Positions 23,050-34,734 of a stretch of 64,000 nt of DNA are shown piece after piece; the first letter of the stretch is position 1; each line of letters opens with the position of its first letter. A program made the translations under genes and the position numbers. The notes beneath the pieces were generated by a model. It was not told the DNA's origin. It saw nothing but the letters and a program-made list of their open reading frames with translations, and searched no databases. Source of the DNA: Arenicola marina (Eukaryota > Annelida > Polychaeta > Arenicolidae). The stretch lies in assembly GCA_964019135.1 (NCBI GenBank), contig OZ025249.1:30021759-30085758 (forward strand). The letters are read 5' to 3'.

Positions 23050-24045
23050 TTGTACAATGTAACCTAGTCTGTTTACAAGGATGCTCTAAACCACCACCTA
23101 TGGTGAAAAGGCCCTGTTGCCCCAGGCAGGGCAAAACTTCCTGGAACCTGCTTGTTACATGCCAAGTAACCAACTAAGATTACCACAACCGATGAGACAG
23201 AAACGCTGCTATCACATTTTGAAAGTGTAGAAACTTCCTGGATACAAGTTATGTGTACCAACCGATTGTGTACCACAACACATGGTCGAAGCCTGAGAAA
23301 CTGGTTCGAACCTTGGGGTACCACAACCTATGACGCAGAAACCCTCCTGTCACGTTCCCATGGAGTGTAGAAACTCCCTGGATACTGGTTGTTACAATTA
23401 CAAAAACCACTGTGTACCACAACCTATGACGCATAAACCCCGCTGTCATATTCACAGAGAGCATAGAAACTCTCTGGATACTGATTGTTACAGGTACTAA
23501 ACCATTGTGTACCACAACCTATGACGCAGAAACCCCGCTGTCATATTCACAGAGAGCATAGAAACTCTCTGGATACTGATTGTTACAGGTACTAAACCAT
23601 TGTGTACCACAACCTATGACGCAGAAACCCCGCTGTCATATTCACAGAGAGCATAGAAACTCCCTGGATACTGGTTGTTACAGGTACTTAACCACTGTGT
23701 ACCACAACCTATGACGCAGAAACCCCGCATATTGAGAGAGAGATAGAAACATACTGGATACTGGTTGCTACAGGTACCAAACCACTGTGTGCCGGAACCT
23801 ATGACACGAAAAAAGACCCTAGCAACTATGGATACTGATTTTACAGTTACATAAACTATGTACCACAATGTATGACACAGAAAGCCTGCTGCCATATACT
23901 CAGAGAGTGTGGAATATCACCAAATACGGGTTGTTACAGGTACTGAACCACTGTGAAGCACAACCTAAAATGCAACAACCTTGCTGTCATGCTCACAGAC
24001 AGCATAGAAACCTCCTGGATACTGGTTGTTACAGGTACCAGGACA
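23050..24045 (-). repeat. 95-bp tandem repeat, about 10 units
   Basis: ACCACAACCTATGACGCAGA recurs every 95 bp in the best-preserved part (23421, 23516, 23611), with GAAACTCYCTGGATACTGRT in between. Units decay at both ends. The minus-strand open frames here are by-products of the repeats. Confidence 0.85.
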
Positions 24046-25485
24046 AGGCCCTCTAGCGGAGAGTCATATGCTAACGGAGAGGAGGAACCAAGTCGCATTC
24101 ACAGGTACCGGCATCCGCCAAAAACAAATATGGCGGACGGCTGGTCGGGAACAATTGTGTGCTCCACCATTTCTTCACGAAAATATAACCGAAACAACCT
24201 AGTGTCGACACACTTTCTTGATGTCAGAAGATAGAACAAGGTATATAGAATACGTAAACACTATGATTGTTCAAGCACACATTATAATAAAAGATACAGT
24301 CGATTCCCTACCTAACGTCGAAGGCTTTTATCACTGTTACCGTTGTGCCTCTAGAGAAGCGGGCTTGCCCGGGGGCACTTGCGCCAATAGCTATGCCTAT
24401 GGCATGCCATGGACATTGGAACCGGACAACCTAGTAAAAAACCCCAGGTCCAGTATAATCGCCATAAGATGTCCTGGAATAGAATAACGACGCAAAGACT
24501 AATACTTCGGCGGACACATGAATGGTAGATCACGAGTGCAACAGGTCGAAGCCTGGACCTGGTCGCGTTAGGCCTAAATTCAGCTCGCTTGCTTGTACTC
24601 TAACAGTCTAACAAAGGCTAAGTTGTTGAAAAAAGTAAGTGAACACTAGTAACATGACAAGCGGATGCTGGTGATCGACCCTGTCCAAACATGCTGATTC
24701 TTTGCGTGAATCCGGCGATATCTATGGATCTAAAAAATTGGATTGGCCATGCTGCTGGGTTGCTGCCACTGGTCAGAGAGAGGGATTCTGTCTGGATCAT
24801 CGATTGACCCTCGAGATGAGCGACCGGGATGCAGCCTCGAAATCGCTTTACCAGTGCACCGGATGTAAACAGACGCATGTGTTATGGTGCATATATTACC
24901 GTAAACATTTGAATAGCAGATGCATCGCCTAAAATACAAGTGTTCTGGCACATGAAAATCCTGAAGGAAATAACATTAATCTGTAACCAAAGACAATCGC
25001 CCGCAGCATAAATACACTTATCGCTTTGCTTATAAGTTACAATTACAGGTTAGTCGTAAGTTATATTTGACACAACGTTAATCACTAGCATCCATTGTAA
25101 ATAAGCCAAACCATAACGTTTCATCCGGATGTCATTGTCGGCTAATAGCGCGCAAGTGCTAATGTTACCCTTTTAATCCTTTGTACCGACGTAAAATAAA
25201 ATGGTATCTTATCTTGTCTTATCTTATAATGCCCACTAGGCGCATGCGCGCCGCGGACCGAAAAATAGCACAGTGGAGTTTCATTTGGCCGACGCCCACT
25301 GCACGCGGCGCCGACGCTGTGTCGTCGAGATGGGATGTACGTTCTATTTTTCGGTCCTCGGTCGGCGTGCCGTCGACACTCGAGCCGATCGGAAAATAAA
25401 CAAAATTCACCGCGTCCGAACCGCGTCGCCTCGGGTCCGTCACCGTTCTGTTCCGCCGCCGCTCCGTGTACCGTTCCAGTGGGCG
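24046..25485. other. Intergenic with a CpG-rich patch
   Basis: No gene is recognised. About 25230-25480 is CpG-rich and contains a short inverted repeat, GGACCGAAAAATAG near 25256 and CTATTTTTCGGTCC near 25346, possibly the ends of a tiny MITE. A minus-strand frame over it (150 codons) has no domain. Confidence 0.35.
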
Positions 25486-26363
25486 CCAACACTAATAGGG
25501 CTATACAGTACTCGCGATCGGGCCGCGAGACTTCAGTTTTGGGGACAAACAAACACACGTGCTCCATGTTGAAGTATAGGCAGCTATAAGTCAATTTCTT
25601 TCCAGGTTTATTCTAAAGACTAGGAGTACCATTTCGCTAAACATGGCTATGGGAGATATACGCTAAAATATTTGGAGGCGATGAAGCGCAGAACTTTGGA
25701 AATATAGAAGGAAAAATCCGTCTTCAAAACACTCGAAAGCTAAAAGTAACGTTCTAAATTTAGCCCTGCACCCGGGCTTTCGCAAGTTCACCAAACAGCG
25801 AGTGACGTCACAGAGTTTCGCGTGCCTCCGCGGTAACAAAAATGGCGAGAGCAAGTGATCGACTTCACCATTCCGCTGTCAAAATGTGCAGTGCATGGAG
25901 TAACAACACACGGGTGCGTCATTAAACCACATGGTAAAGATAAAATAAAACCAGTTGGATGTTTTCGTATCAATTTTGGATCACGAAAATCACGAAGTTT
26001 CTTCATTTTTGTAAGTTTTCTGTTTGAAGCGTTGCGCCAACGTTGTCACCGGGGAGAATCCGTGTGACGTTATAATGCCTCGTTTTCGTAGGAAATGCAA
26101 AAACACGTTAGCTTCTCAGTCGTATTGTCCCGTCGTAACAAATATTCGTCATTGTGATGGCGCAAACAAATAAAAAATATGTCATCTATCCGTTTTGTGA
26201 AGCTATATTTCTTAAATATTCTTAATCATAGCGCTAGGCCTACCGCAATGGGATTCTAAACACTTTTCGAACACAAGCCTCGTTTGTTTGTCCCCAAAAT
26301 GAGTAAACCGGAAGTCTAAGCGAACGAGACTTTATAGCCCTATTCGCCTTATTCACATGTTGG
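25486..26363. mobile_element. Non-autonomous DNA transposon, about 880 bp, inverted ends
   Basis: Ends are imperfect inverted repeats of about 70-80 bp. The outer parts are CCAACA...ATAGGGCTATA on the left and TATAGCCCTAT...TGTTGG on the right. The inner part TTTTGGGGACAAACAAAC (about 25538-25555) is matched by its reverse complement at about 26279-26299. The interior (25549-26250) is repeated at 36247-36946. A short plus-strand frame opens with MARASDRLHHSAVKMCSAWS, reminiscent of a THAP-type zinc-finger start, but it stops soon after and the match is weak. Probably an internally deleted derivative. Confidence 0.55.
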
Positions 26364-26425
26364 GAATTCCTATGCGAGAACGAGACTATACCTGTTTGCG
26401 CGCGAACGGCCAGTGCATATGATGC

Positions 26426-26557
26426 GTGGCCCTGGTGAGTGGCACAATGGCCTTTCTCTCCTGCCGTCAATGGCCCTGGTGTGTGGCACAAGGGCCTTTC
26501 TCTCCTGCCGTCAATGGCCCTGGTGTGTGGCACAAGGGCCTTTCTCTCCTGCCGTCA
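26426..26557 (+). repeat. 44-bp tandem repeat, 3 units
   Basis: Three adjacent 44-bp units with CCCTGGTGTGTGGCACAAGG and CCTTTCTCTCCTGCCGTCA; the first differs slightly from the other two. Confidence 0.9.
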
Positions 26558-26870
26558 ATGGTCACTATTCAGACTGTCAGGTCATTATTGTTTAAACTAG
26601 TTAACAAATAATAGCTATTTCTGCAAATTTTACTCTATTTCGCCCACGTTTGACAATAGTCCAACGCGTAGACCTATGCCACACGGCACGGGTGACCCCG
26701 TCCAGCTGCGGGGTATCCCTGACCTGCAGTGTGATGCTATCAGTTCAACAGAGCTTATCTGCTTAGTGGAAGATCCATATGTTGATTTGTCCATTGGAAA
26801 GTTAACCACAAAAAAAAAGTTACACAGTTACCAGCAGACGCACTGAAACGCATTGTGCAACGTTGGAGGC

Positions 26871-26902
26871 CGCGTAGCTCAGTTGGTAGAGCGTTTTCCT
26901 TT
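26871..26902 (+). pseudogene. tRNA 5'-half / SINE head fragment
   Basis: CGCGTAGCTCAGTTGGTAGAGCG matches the D-arm and A box of a eukaryotic tRNA. No B box (GGTTCGAATCC type) or acceptor stem closure follows in the next 60 bases, so this is a fragment and not a working tRNA. Confidence 0.35.
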
Positions 26903-29639
26903 TGATATTGGGGCCCCCCTATGGGTAGTATTCCTAGGCCTGATGGCAAAGAATGACTCCGGGTCATCAGATTCACTCAATACTCAATAAAAATACTAGT
27001 AGATCTAGGCCCCTAGGTCTATAGACTGATATGTTACAGCACAAACCTCCTAGCTAACGTGGAAAGCTAGTTAAACAATATAGGAGAGGAATATATGAAT
27101 TGACCCTTGTTGCATGCCCCGGAAAATACCCTTCCGTTTCAAATATACTCGCTCCAAAAGACTCTCATTTTTCACATGGACTTGCTCCAGAACACACCAA
27201 CCCTTTTGTTCTGCCTGCAATCGGTCATTTTATTACTTAAAACATCGGGGAGCTATTTCGCAGCCAACCCGCAGCAGTGGCTCCCATTAGATTTCACGCG
27301 TTGAACGAGTCCTGCAGTTTGTGTTTGCAGGCACAGCCTCGTTTTGGCGTCAATATGGCGAGCTGTCTGAATTGGTGGGCTAAGCAGTGCGCGTGCTCGG
27401 TTCCTGACTTGAATGGACGGGCAAGCTTTTGGTAAACACACATGTATCACATAGGCGTGTAGCGTGCACATTAGTCCGGGGTACCTAGGGATTTATCCAA
27501 AACAAATTGCAATAGTGGTCCAACATGTTTTCTCTCATTCCTTAGGTATCTAGGATTGATATTTCCAAAATTTACCAAAATATATTGAGTGGAATATATT
27601 TGTTAAGGGCATGGGGTACTTTAGCAACTTTACCCCACAAGAGCCCTCACCCCTATGTTTACTTACACGAAATAGCAGAGAGGCCAACCAGTTGAGATCC
27701 GCATATGTGAATTGTGACTTACATAGCCTAGGTAGATCAGTGTGCGCGATATGGCCATTTCTAATATACAAAATACAACTAACATCAATAAAATAGAAAT
27801 CACTATGTGTTCCGTCCGCCGTCACCAATAATTGATTATTTCAACTCCATCAAATGTGACATTATAAGCCTGCACGCTTGAGTACCAGTACATTTAGTAT
27901 TGTGGAGAGATCTGGTAGGGGGTCTTAGGTCGACAGGCTCGGGAGGGGGGTGGGGGGCGGCACAAGCTAAGTTGGGACTGTAGTATTTGTTGTTGGGTGC
28001 TTGGTTCCAAGAACCATTGGTAAAGTGAGATTATGTGCGATGAAAAGGCCCAAATCAAAAAATAATTTCAGACGCTTTTATTTGAAAGCTTAAAGGATGT
28101 GCTAGAAAATGCATACATGAATGTATGATTATCTGGACTAAAACATATACCCGGCACTCCCGATTTGAAGTTGTGAGACAAGATATAATGTGAAAAACTT
28201 AAGTGATACCCACTTCCTACAATTTCAGGTGATTTCTTTGTCAGCTTCGTTTTTCCCTGCTATGATGGCATGAGTTAAATTCAAAACAAACAAATATAAA
28301 CCGTTGGTCAAAAAATTTGCATAATATAAACATCGATATATAATGCTTAGGTCTAAAACTAAACATGTGAAATACGGCTTGCAGAGAAACCAAAGGGATG
28401 TTGGCCATTTATGTGTACAGGAAAGGTTTCCTTAGGCTAATAAACCTCCCCGGGGAAATTATATTGAAGTTGGATGCAACTGGATGGGGTGTGGGGGGGG
28501 GGGGGGGTGCTCTATGTCGAGCATTGCGCCCCCTCGCAGTGCCTGGCTAACAATGTACATTGAGGAAATGTATATAATGCACCAGGACAAGGAGGTTGCA
28601 TAATCCCTGCCCCTGTAATATAATCGTATGTCATCAAAAGAAAGTGATGGGGCTCTGCACAAGGGTACAGAGCATTGCGCATTTTAAGTGCAGATGTTTG
28701 GAACATTATACTTGCTCCTATGGTACATGTCGGAACTGTTGTTATTGGTTATTTGCCAGGATCTTTCCATTCATAGCGTGAACAAAAGAACCGGTACATG
28801 AGTATTGTTAAGTAGTGTCTCAACATCAGTACGTCGTCCTGTGATAGTTTTATCGAAGGAAAAAGATCCGAGGCCGCCATACTCCCGTTGGGTTTAACCA
28901 TGCGCGCCTCAGCTTCATGCGTTTGTTTGCCCGCCCTTTCGGGATCAGCGTGCGTGCGCTAAAAATAGATCACCGGTGTGTGACGTAACACCCCCCCCCC
29001 CCCCCACCCCCAATTCTGACCGCTGCTAACAGGGAAGACTCACGCGCCGGGAGGATGTACATAATTTACTTCCTGGTTATATGCTGGGTGTCGCCCACGA
29101 GACGTGAATCTTTATTTTAGCCTCTTTAAAATACAATTTTGGCTGGTTAACCGGTGAGTGAGCATGTTCTTCCGACCCTGGTTCGTTCATAGAAATAGTA
29201 ACATATTGCATCGCATGGGTGATTGTGCATTGAGCCTCTATTACCGAGTCAAACCACGGCTGCTTCTGGCGTTGCCTCCAGCTTTGGTCCCAGGATACAC
29301 CAGGCATGAATGTTGTCACAGATGCGATGAGGATACAATACACATATATATATAGCGAGGTAGTATTTTCTAACATTGTTTAGTTATATTTGTTGTTCAG
29401 TGAATATCTACGCCAATAAGTTCTGGTCACGTACACCAAAGCCCACGCATACCCTGAAGTGGATATATCCACTCACCCTTCACTCTGTCTCACAGGGCAC
29501 CCGGACATACATCTACCGCCCGATGACAATTGTGACCTGGTAAACCTATAGAGCCCAGGGGGCGGGGGGAGAGGTATACAATACCTACATATTAGGTATA
29601 TACATATGTACCAGCCCATGCATCTCTGCTAAAAATGTC
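26903..29639. other. Intergenic, nothing identified except homopolymer tracts
   Basis: A run of about 15 G at 28493-28507 and of about 15 C at 28991-29005. Short open frames have no recognisable domains. Confidence 0.4.
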
Positions 29640-30015
29640 ATATAGAGTTTCTAACGAACTGTATAGAAACTCTATGGAGCAAGCAGTGTTTCTATAGATG
29701 TCTTTTTAGTGTCTCTATAGAACACAAATATTCCATAGAAATTCTATAGAGCAAGCAATGTTCTATAGCGTTTCTATAGATGTCTTTATAGTGTCTCTAT
29801 ATGACACAAATATTCTATAGACTTTCTATAGAGCACGCAGTGTTCTATAGTGTTTCTATAGATGTCTGTATAGTGTCTCTATAGGACACAAATATTCTAT
29901 AGTATGTCTATATAGCAGGAAGTGTTCTATAGTATTTCTATAGATATCTTTATGGTGTTTCTATAGGACAAATATTCTGTAGAATTGCTATTGAACACTG
30001 TTATATATCATGTTT
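29640..30015 (+). repeat. 82-bp tandem repeat rich in TTCTATAGA palindromes, about 4.5 units
   Basis: Units share TTCTATAGAGCA, GTTTCTATAGATGTCTTTAT and GTGTCTCTATAGGACACAAA at a spacing near 82 bp. Each unit contains several copies of the self-complementary core TCTATAGA. Confidence 0.8.
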
Positions 30016-30074
30016 AAGATACGTAACTGGCGTCTCTATAGGACATGTTCAATAGAATCTGGTCGATATCGATT

Positions 30075-31835
30075 CAGACAGATATGTGACGAAGCTAACC
30101 GAAAGTTATTTTAGAGGTAGTGATGTTAGCCAGATGTGTGACGAAGCTAACCGAAGGTTGTCTTAGAGGTGGAGGTTGCAGCCAGATGTGTGACGAAGCT
30201 AACCGAGGGTTATTTTAGAGGTAGTGATGTTAGCCAGATGTGTGACGAAGCTAACCGAAGGTTGTCTTAGAGGTGGAGGTTGCAGCCAGATGTGTGACGA
30301 AGCTAACCGAGGGTTATTTTAGAGGTAGTGATGTTAGCCAGATGTGTGACGAAGCTAACCGAGGGTTGTTTTAGAGGTGGAGGTTGCAGCCAGATGTGTG
30401 ACGAAGCTAACCGAAGGTTATTTTAGAGGTAGTGATGTTAGCCAGATGTGTGACGAAGCTAACCGAGGGTTGTCTTAGAGGTGGAGGTTGCAGCCAGATG
30501 TGTGACGAAGCTAACCGAGGGTTATTTTAGAGGTAGTGATGTTAGCCAGATGTGTGACGAAGCTAACCGAGGGTTGTCTTAGAGGTGGAGGTTGCAGCCA
30601 GATGTGTGACGAAGCTAACCGAAGGTTATTTTAGAGGTAGTGATGTTAGCCAGATGTGTGACGAAGCTAACCGAGGGTTGTCTTAGAGGTGGAGGTTGCA
30701 GCCAGATGTGTGACGAAGCTAACCGAAGGTTATTTTAGAGGTAGTGATGTTAGCCAGATGTGTGTCGAAGCTAACCGAAGGTTGTCTTAGAGGTGGAGGT
30801 TGCAGCCAGATGTGTGACGAAGCTAACCGAAGGTTATTTTAGAGGTAGTGATGTTAGCCAGATGTGTGACGAAGCTAACCGAAGGTTATTTTAGAGGTAG
30901 TGATGTTAGCCAGATGTGTGACGAAGCTAACCGAAGGTTATTTTAGAGGTAGTGATGTTAGCCAGATGTGTGACGAAGCTAACCGAAGGTTATTTTAGAG
31001 GTAGTGATGTTAGCCAGATGTGTGACGAAGCTAACCGAGGGTTGTCTTAGAGGTGGAGGTTGCAGCCAGATGTGTGACGAAGCTAACCGAAGGTTATTTT
31101 AGAGGTAGTGATGTTAGCCAGATGTGTGACGACGCTAACCGAGGGTTGTCTTAGAGGTGGAGGTTGCAGCCAGATGTGTGACGAAGCTAACCGAAGGTTG
31201 TCTTAGACATGGATATGTCAGCCAGATATGTAACGAAGCTAAGCGAAGGTTGTCTTAGAAGTTGATATAGCAGCCAGATGTGTGACGAAGCTAACCGATG
31301 GTTGTCTTAAAGGTGGAGATGTCAGCCAGATGTGTGACTAAGCTCACCGAAGTTTGTCTTAGAGGTGGAGATATCAGCCAGATGTGTGACGAAGCTCACC
31401 GAGGGTTGTCTTAGAGGTGGAGATGTCAGCCAGATGTGTGACGAAGCTAACCGAAGTTTGTCTTAGAGGTGGATAGGTCAGCCAGATGTGTGACGAAGCT
31501 AACCGAGGGTTGTCTTAGAGGTAGAGATGTCAGCCAGATGTCTGACAACGCTAACCGAGGGTTGTCTTAGAGGTGGATAGGTCAGCCAGATGTGTGACGA
31601 AGCTAACCGAGGGTTTACTTAGAGGTGGAGTTTTCCGCAAGATGTCCGACGAAGCTAACCAAAAATTGTCTTAGAAGTGGAGATATCAGCCAGATGCGTG
31701 ACGAAGCTAATCGAGGGTTGTCTTGGAGGTGGAGATGTAAGCCAGATATGTGACAATGCTAACCGAAGGTTTTCGTAGAAGTGCAGATATCAGCCAGATG
31801 TGTGACGAAGCTAACCGAGGGTTCTCTTAGACGTG
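30075..31835 (+). repeat. 52-bp tandem repeat (about 33 units) with 104-bp higher order
   Basis: Each unit contains CAGATGTGTGACGAAGCTAA. Two unit types differ in the second half: GGTTATTTTAGAGGTAGTGA and GGTTGTCTTAGAGGTGGAGG. They alternate almost strictly from 30110 to 30830, giving a 104-bp dimer; the region near 30840-31010 is a run of the first type only. Past about 31200 units diverge (GGAGATGTCAGC, GGATAGGTCAGC), as expected at the edge of an array. Confidence 0.92.
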
Positions 31836-32443
31836 GAATTTTGTAAAAGGGTTACCGCCAACAATATCATACAATGTGTCCAGAATCGATAAATATGGAA
31901 ACGAGGTGATCATTCACATGTGTATATTCGCTGTTGAAAACCTCTCAAAATGAATAAAGTATGCAAAAAAAGAACACATATCAGAAATCACATGTGGGTG
32001 GAAAATTGATGCATGATCAGATTTAATACATAATAACAAATTGGAGTCGTGTATATAACACATTGGGAGCAAAAATAGTGCTTTTCGGTTACCAATGGTG
32101 TTTTTTCTCGAAAAACAGAAGCAACTTTCCTTCGTTGGTTGGCAAAATATGTTAGATCTGTCAGGCCTGACAGAGACAAAATCATTATTTATACTAACGT
32201 TGTCGACTTGGGGGCGTGGCCAAACCAATTTACAGCTCATTTACAGGAATTCATGTCTTCCTTGTGCGTGTCGTATGGCCAACCAATGGGACAAATATTT
32301 GTATATGTTTTATTGCCAATGAGACTGAAGCAATTGGGCTTTGGCAGAAAATTTGGACATTGATGTCTCCACACGTAGAAATTGAACCTACGACCGCCCG
32401 GCTTGCCGCACAGACACTGGGACATCCTTAGAGGTGGAGATGT

Positions 32444-32482
<39 letters not shown>

Positions 32483-33317
32483 GACAGGTTTCGGTTCCGG
32501 TTCGGTACCCCATCCCCACGTCACCCACCAATCCACTATACACATGGAAATTGACTTTCCTTCTCTATTGCAACCCACCCCCCTAACCTCTCGCCGTCCC
32601 CGTAATCAGCGTTGGATCCCACCCCCTCCTTTCCCCCGCACCTCCCTCACGTCACCTAAACCCAACCCATGGATCTGCGCTTACCACAAACCCATATTAC
32701 AAGCTTAATTCTTTATACACGTACCTAAAGAAGGACACATATATATTATATATATATAAATATCTATATCTATATATGTAATCACGCATTTTGGGTAATA
32801 ATATGTCAAACGATGCATACACTGTAACACGATCCAGACATGGGTTAATTCGTTATCACCGCAGCGGTCCATGGATCCGGCTGACGGCCGCATGCGGATC
32901 TAAACCATCCCACCAGCAGCCGAGTGCATGATGGGTGATCCGTGGTGGAGTGCACCAACCGGGCGTAAGTTGGTCGCAAGCGGACGCCCAGCTTACGCCG
33001 GCGCGAGGAATTTTACGCGGTGTGCACCAAGCGGATGTAGGATGTAGGATGTAGGGCGTTAGTCGCAAGTTGGTCGCACCGCTACGCCTGCTAGGGGGTA
33101 GGCGTAAGGCTAGGGGGTGGGTGGTCGCAAGTGTCAATAACGCACCCCAGGATGATGAAACTTCTAATTTTCGACTTCGAAAAGCATGAAGGCAAACTGT
33201 CAGTCATAATTACTGGGTGAAATAGCATATGATGCAGTTTGTTAAGTAAAACAAATGAGTGTACAACTGACCCTGCGCCCCATGGGCTTTGCCAAAGGTA
33301 ATCCACGAGCGAGTGAA
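31836..33317. other. Intergenic with AT microsatellite and fragments
   Basis: An (AT)n tract lies at 32445-32479 and more AT-rich sequence at 32735-32780. At about 32375-32410 the minus strand has a B-box-like GGTCGTAGGTTCAATTTC, perhaps a SINE scrap. At 32940-33120 GGGCGTAAGTTGGTCGCAAG recurs in direct and inverted forms, with TGCACCAA motifs near both edges, possibly a decayed MITE. Confidence 0.35.
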
Positions 33318-33488
33318 TCATGTTGCACGCTGGATGCCCAGCGCATTAACTGTTGTCTGTATCTTGATCAACTTGTTTTTGTTGACCCACATCACAACCG
33401 GGATTGATGTTAGAACATCTTTATTATCTTTATACACTTCCAGTAATGACCGAGTTTCTGAGTCACTGAAGTTTTTCTTTCGTGCCAT
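33318..33488 (-). pseudogene. Myb/SANT-like DNA-binding domain fragment (56 codons)
   Basis: The minus-strand frame from ATG at 33488 to TGA at 33318 reads MARKKNFSDSETRSLLEVYK, then DNKDVL, and NKLIKIQTTVNALGIQRAT. The FSDSETRSLLEVYKDN helix followed by a KIQTTVNALG helix is typical of Myb/SANT-like (trihelix) domains found in MSANTD proteins and in the second ORF of Harbinger transposons. The usual third helix (CKKKWKNL type) is missing and no good donor site follows, so it is a truncated copy or a single exon whose partner is not visible. Confidence 0.5.
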
Positions 33489-34181
33489 TTTGTCTTGGTT
33501 CTAGCTTCAAAAGTGAGACTAAATAAGACGCGTGCGTTTATAACGGAGCCACTAGCTGCTATACACATTCCAAACTGGACTTCGTACACGTGTATATAGC
33601 AAGTATAGGCTGCAAATTGTTTCCTTGTCTAAAGCGCTAAAATTGAGGGGATCAGGTTTCCTTCCTCACTACGGCATGTTTCTCTGGTACGCGCCACGGC
33701 TTGTCCTTGACCTACGGGTCGCCACCCTTCACACGCCTCAATGTCAAGAGTCTGCGACAGAAAGGAATTGAAACTTGTGCAGGACACACACTAATACATA
33801 TCACAAAAAGCGGGAACAGCAAAGCTGAATGCTACTAATGTGTTGTTCTGGTCGGCCGTATCATCACAATGACCCTATGTCTTGTTTATATAATTGAACA
33901 CGGGAATATTATATCAACATCTACCTGAGCCCTCCTCACATGTTTGATAATTAAGCTATTTAGCAAGCATAGAAACAATCCACGTCCAATAATGATCTTT
34001 CGCATACTTGAATTTACATTTATGTTGCTCGCTACGAATTCGTAATGATAAGCTGGCTCGCCCGCAGCTTGTTTCCTGGCAAGAAAACAGAATACAATGT
34101 ATGGAATTGGAAAGGGCAAATTTATTTGCCGAGTGAGAAAGACACTACATGACAAGCAAATTGTCAAATTAATTAAATAAA
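33489..34181. other. Intergenic, nothing identified
   Basis: A 126-codon minus-strand frame (33886-34266) overlaps the hairpin cluster; it has no recognisable domain and is not supported. Confidence 0.35.
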
Positions 34182-34400
34182 AGTGGCGGAACACTTCGCC
34201 ACTAACTGGCGGAACACTTCGCCAGTAATTGGCGGAACGCATCGCCAATAAACGTGAATAGACCACGTGACCCTATTATGGGTTGGCGTAACCAATTGAC
34301 ATGTATTGTATGAAGGCGGAACACATCGCCCTGTACGAAGGCGGAACACATCGCCATGTACGTAGGTGGCACACATCGGCATGTACGTATGCGAAATACA
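34182..34400. repeat. Cluster of short hairpins around GGCGGAACACWTCGCC
   Basis: Six or more copies of a GGCG-GAACACWT-CGCC hairpin. The first three (34182-34203, 34205-34226, 34228-34249) extend the stem by three bases each, and the extra bases differ but pair in every case: AGT/ACT, ACT/AGT, ATT/AAT. Later copies (about 34315-34395) have the core stem only and a CATGTACGTA linker. Open frames across it are by-products. Confidence 0.8.
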
Positions 34401-34734
34401 TTATCCAAATATATATTGACTGATCACCTTATAATTGGTAAAAGTGGATAGGCTGACAATACGTGGTAATTTTCGCACGTTTAAGTAAAAGCGAAATTAA
34501 AAATGAATTAAGACCACTGAGAATTAATGTGTTGGCCTAAAATTGACATATCATTTTCAGTCAGCTTGAGTTACGACGTGCTAAATTTTCAATTGAGCTG
34601 ATTACTCTGATCGTTCAGCCAGGAAAGGTGAGGGGACATCCGCCACAGCTGATTAGACATGACCAGATGGATGATCAGCACCCCCACCCAAGGGCGTAGC
34701 CAGCGTGAATCGTCATGAAACTTACATACACGGG

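Noticed and set aside
25142-25594. 150-codon minus-strand frame
   Set aside because: Lies over a CpG-rich patch and transposon end, overlaps frames on the other strand, and has no recognisable domain.
26871-26955. Functional tRNA gene
   Set aside because: Only the D-arm/A box is present; no T-arm, B box or acceptor stem pairing.
33886-34408. Minus-strand frames of 126, 69 and 68 codons
   Set aside because: They overlap the hairpin cluster; the repeated SATCSAF-type residues come from the DNA repeat. No domain.
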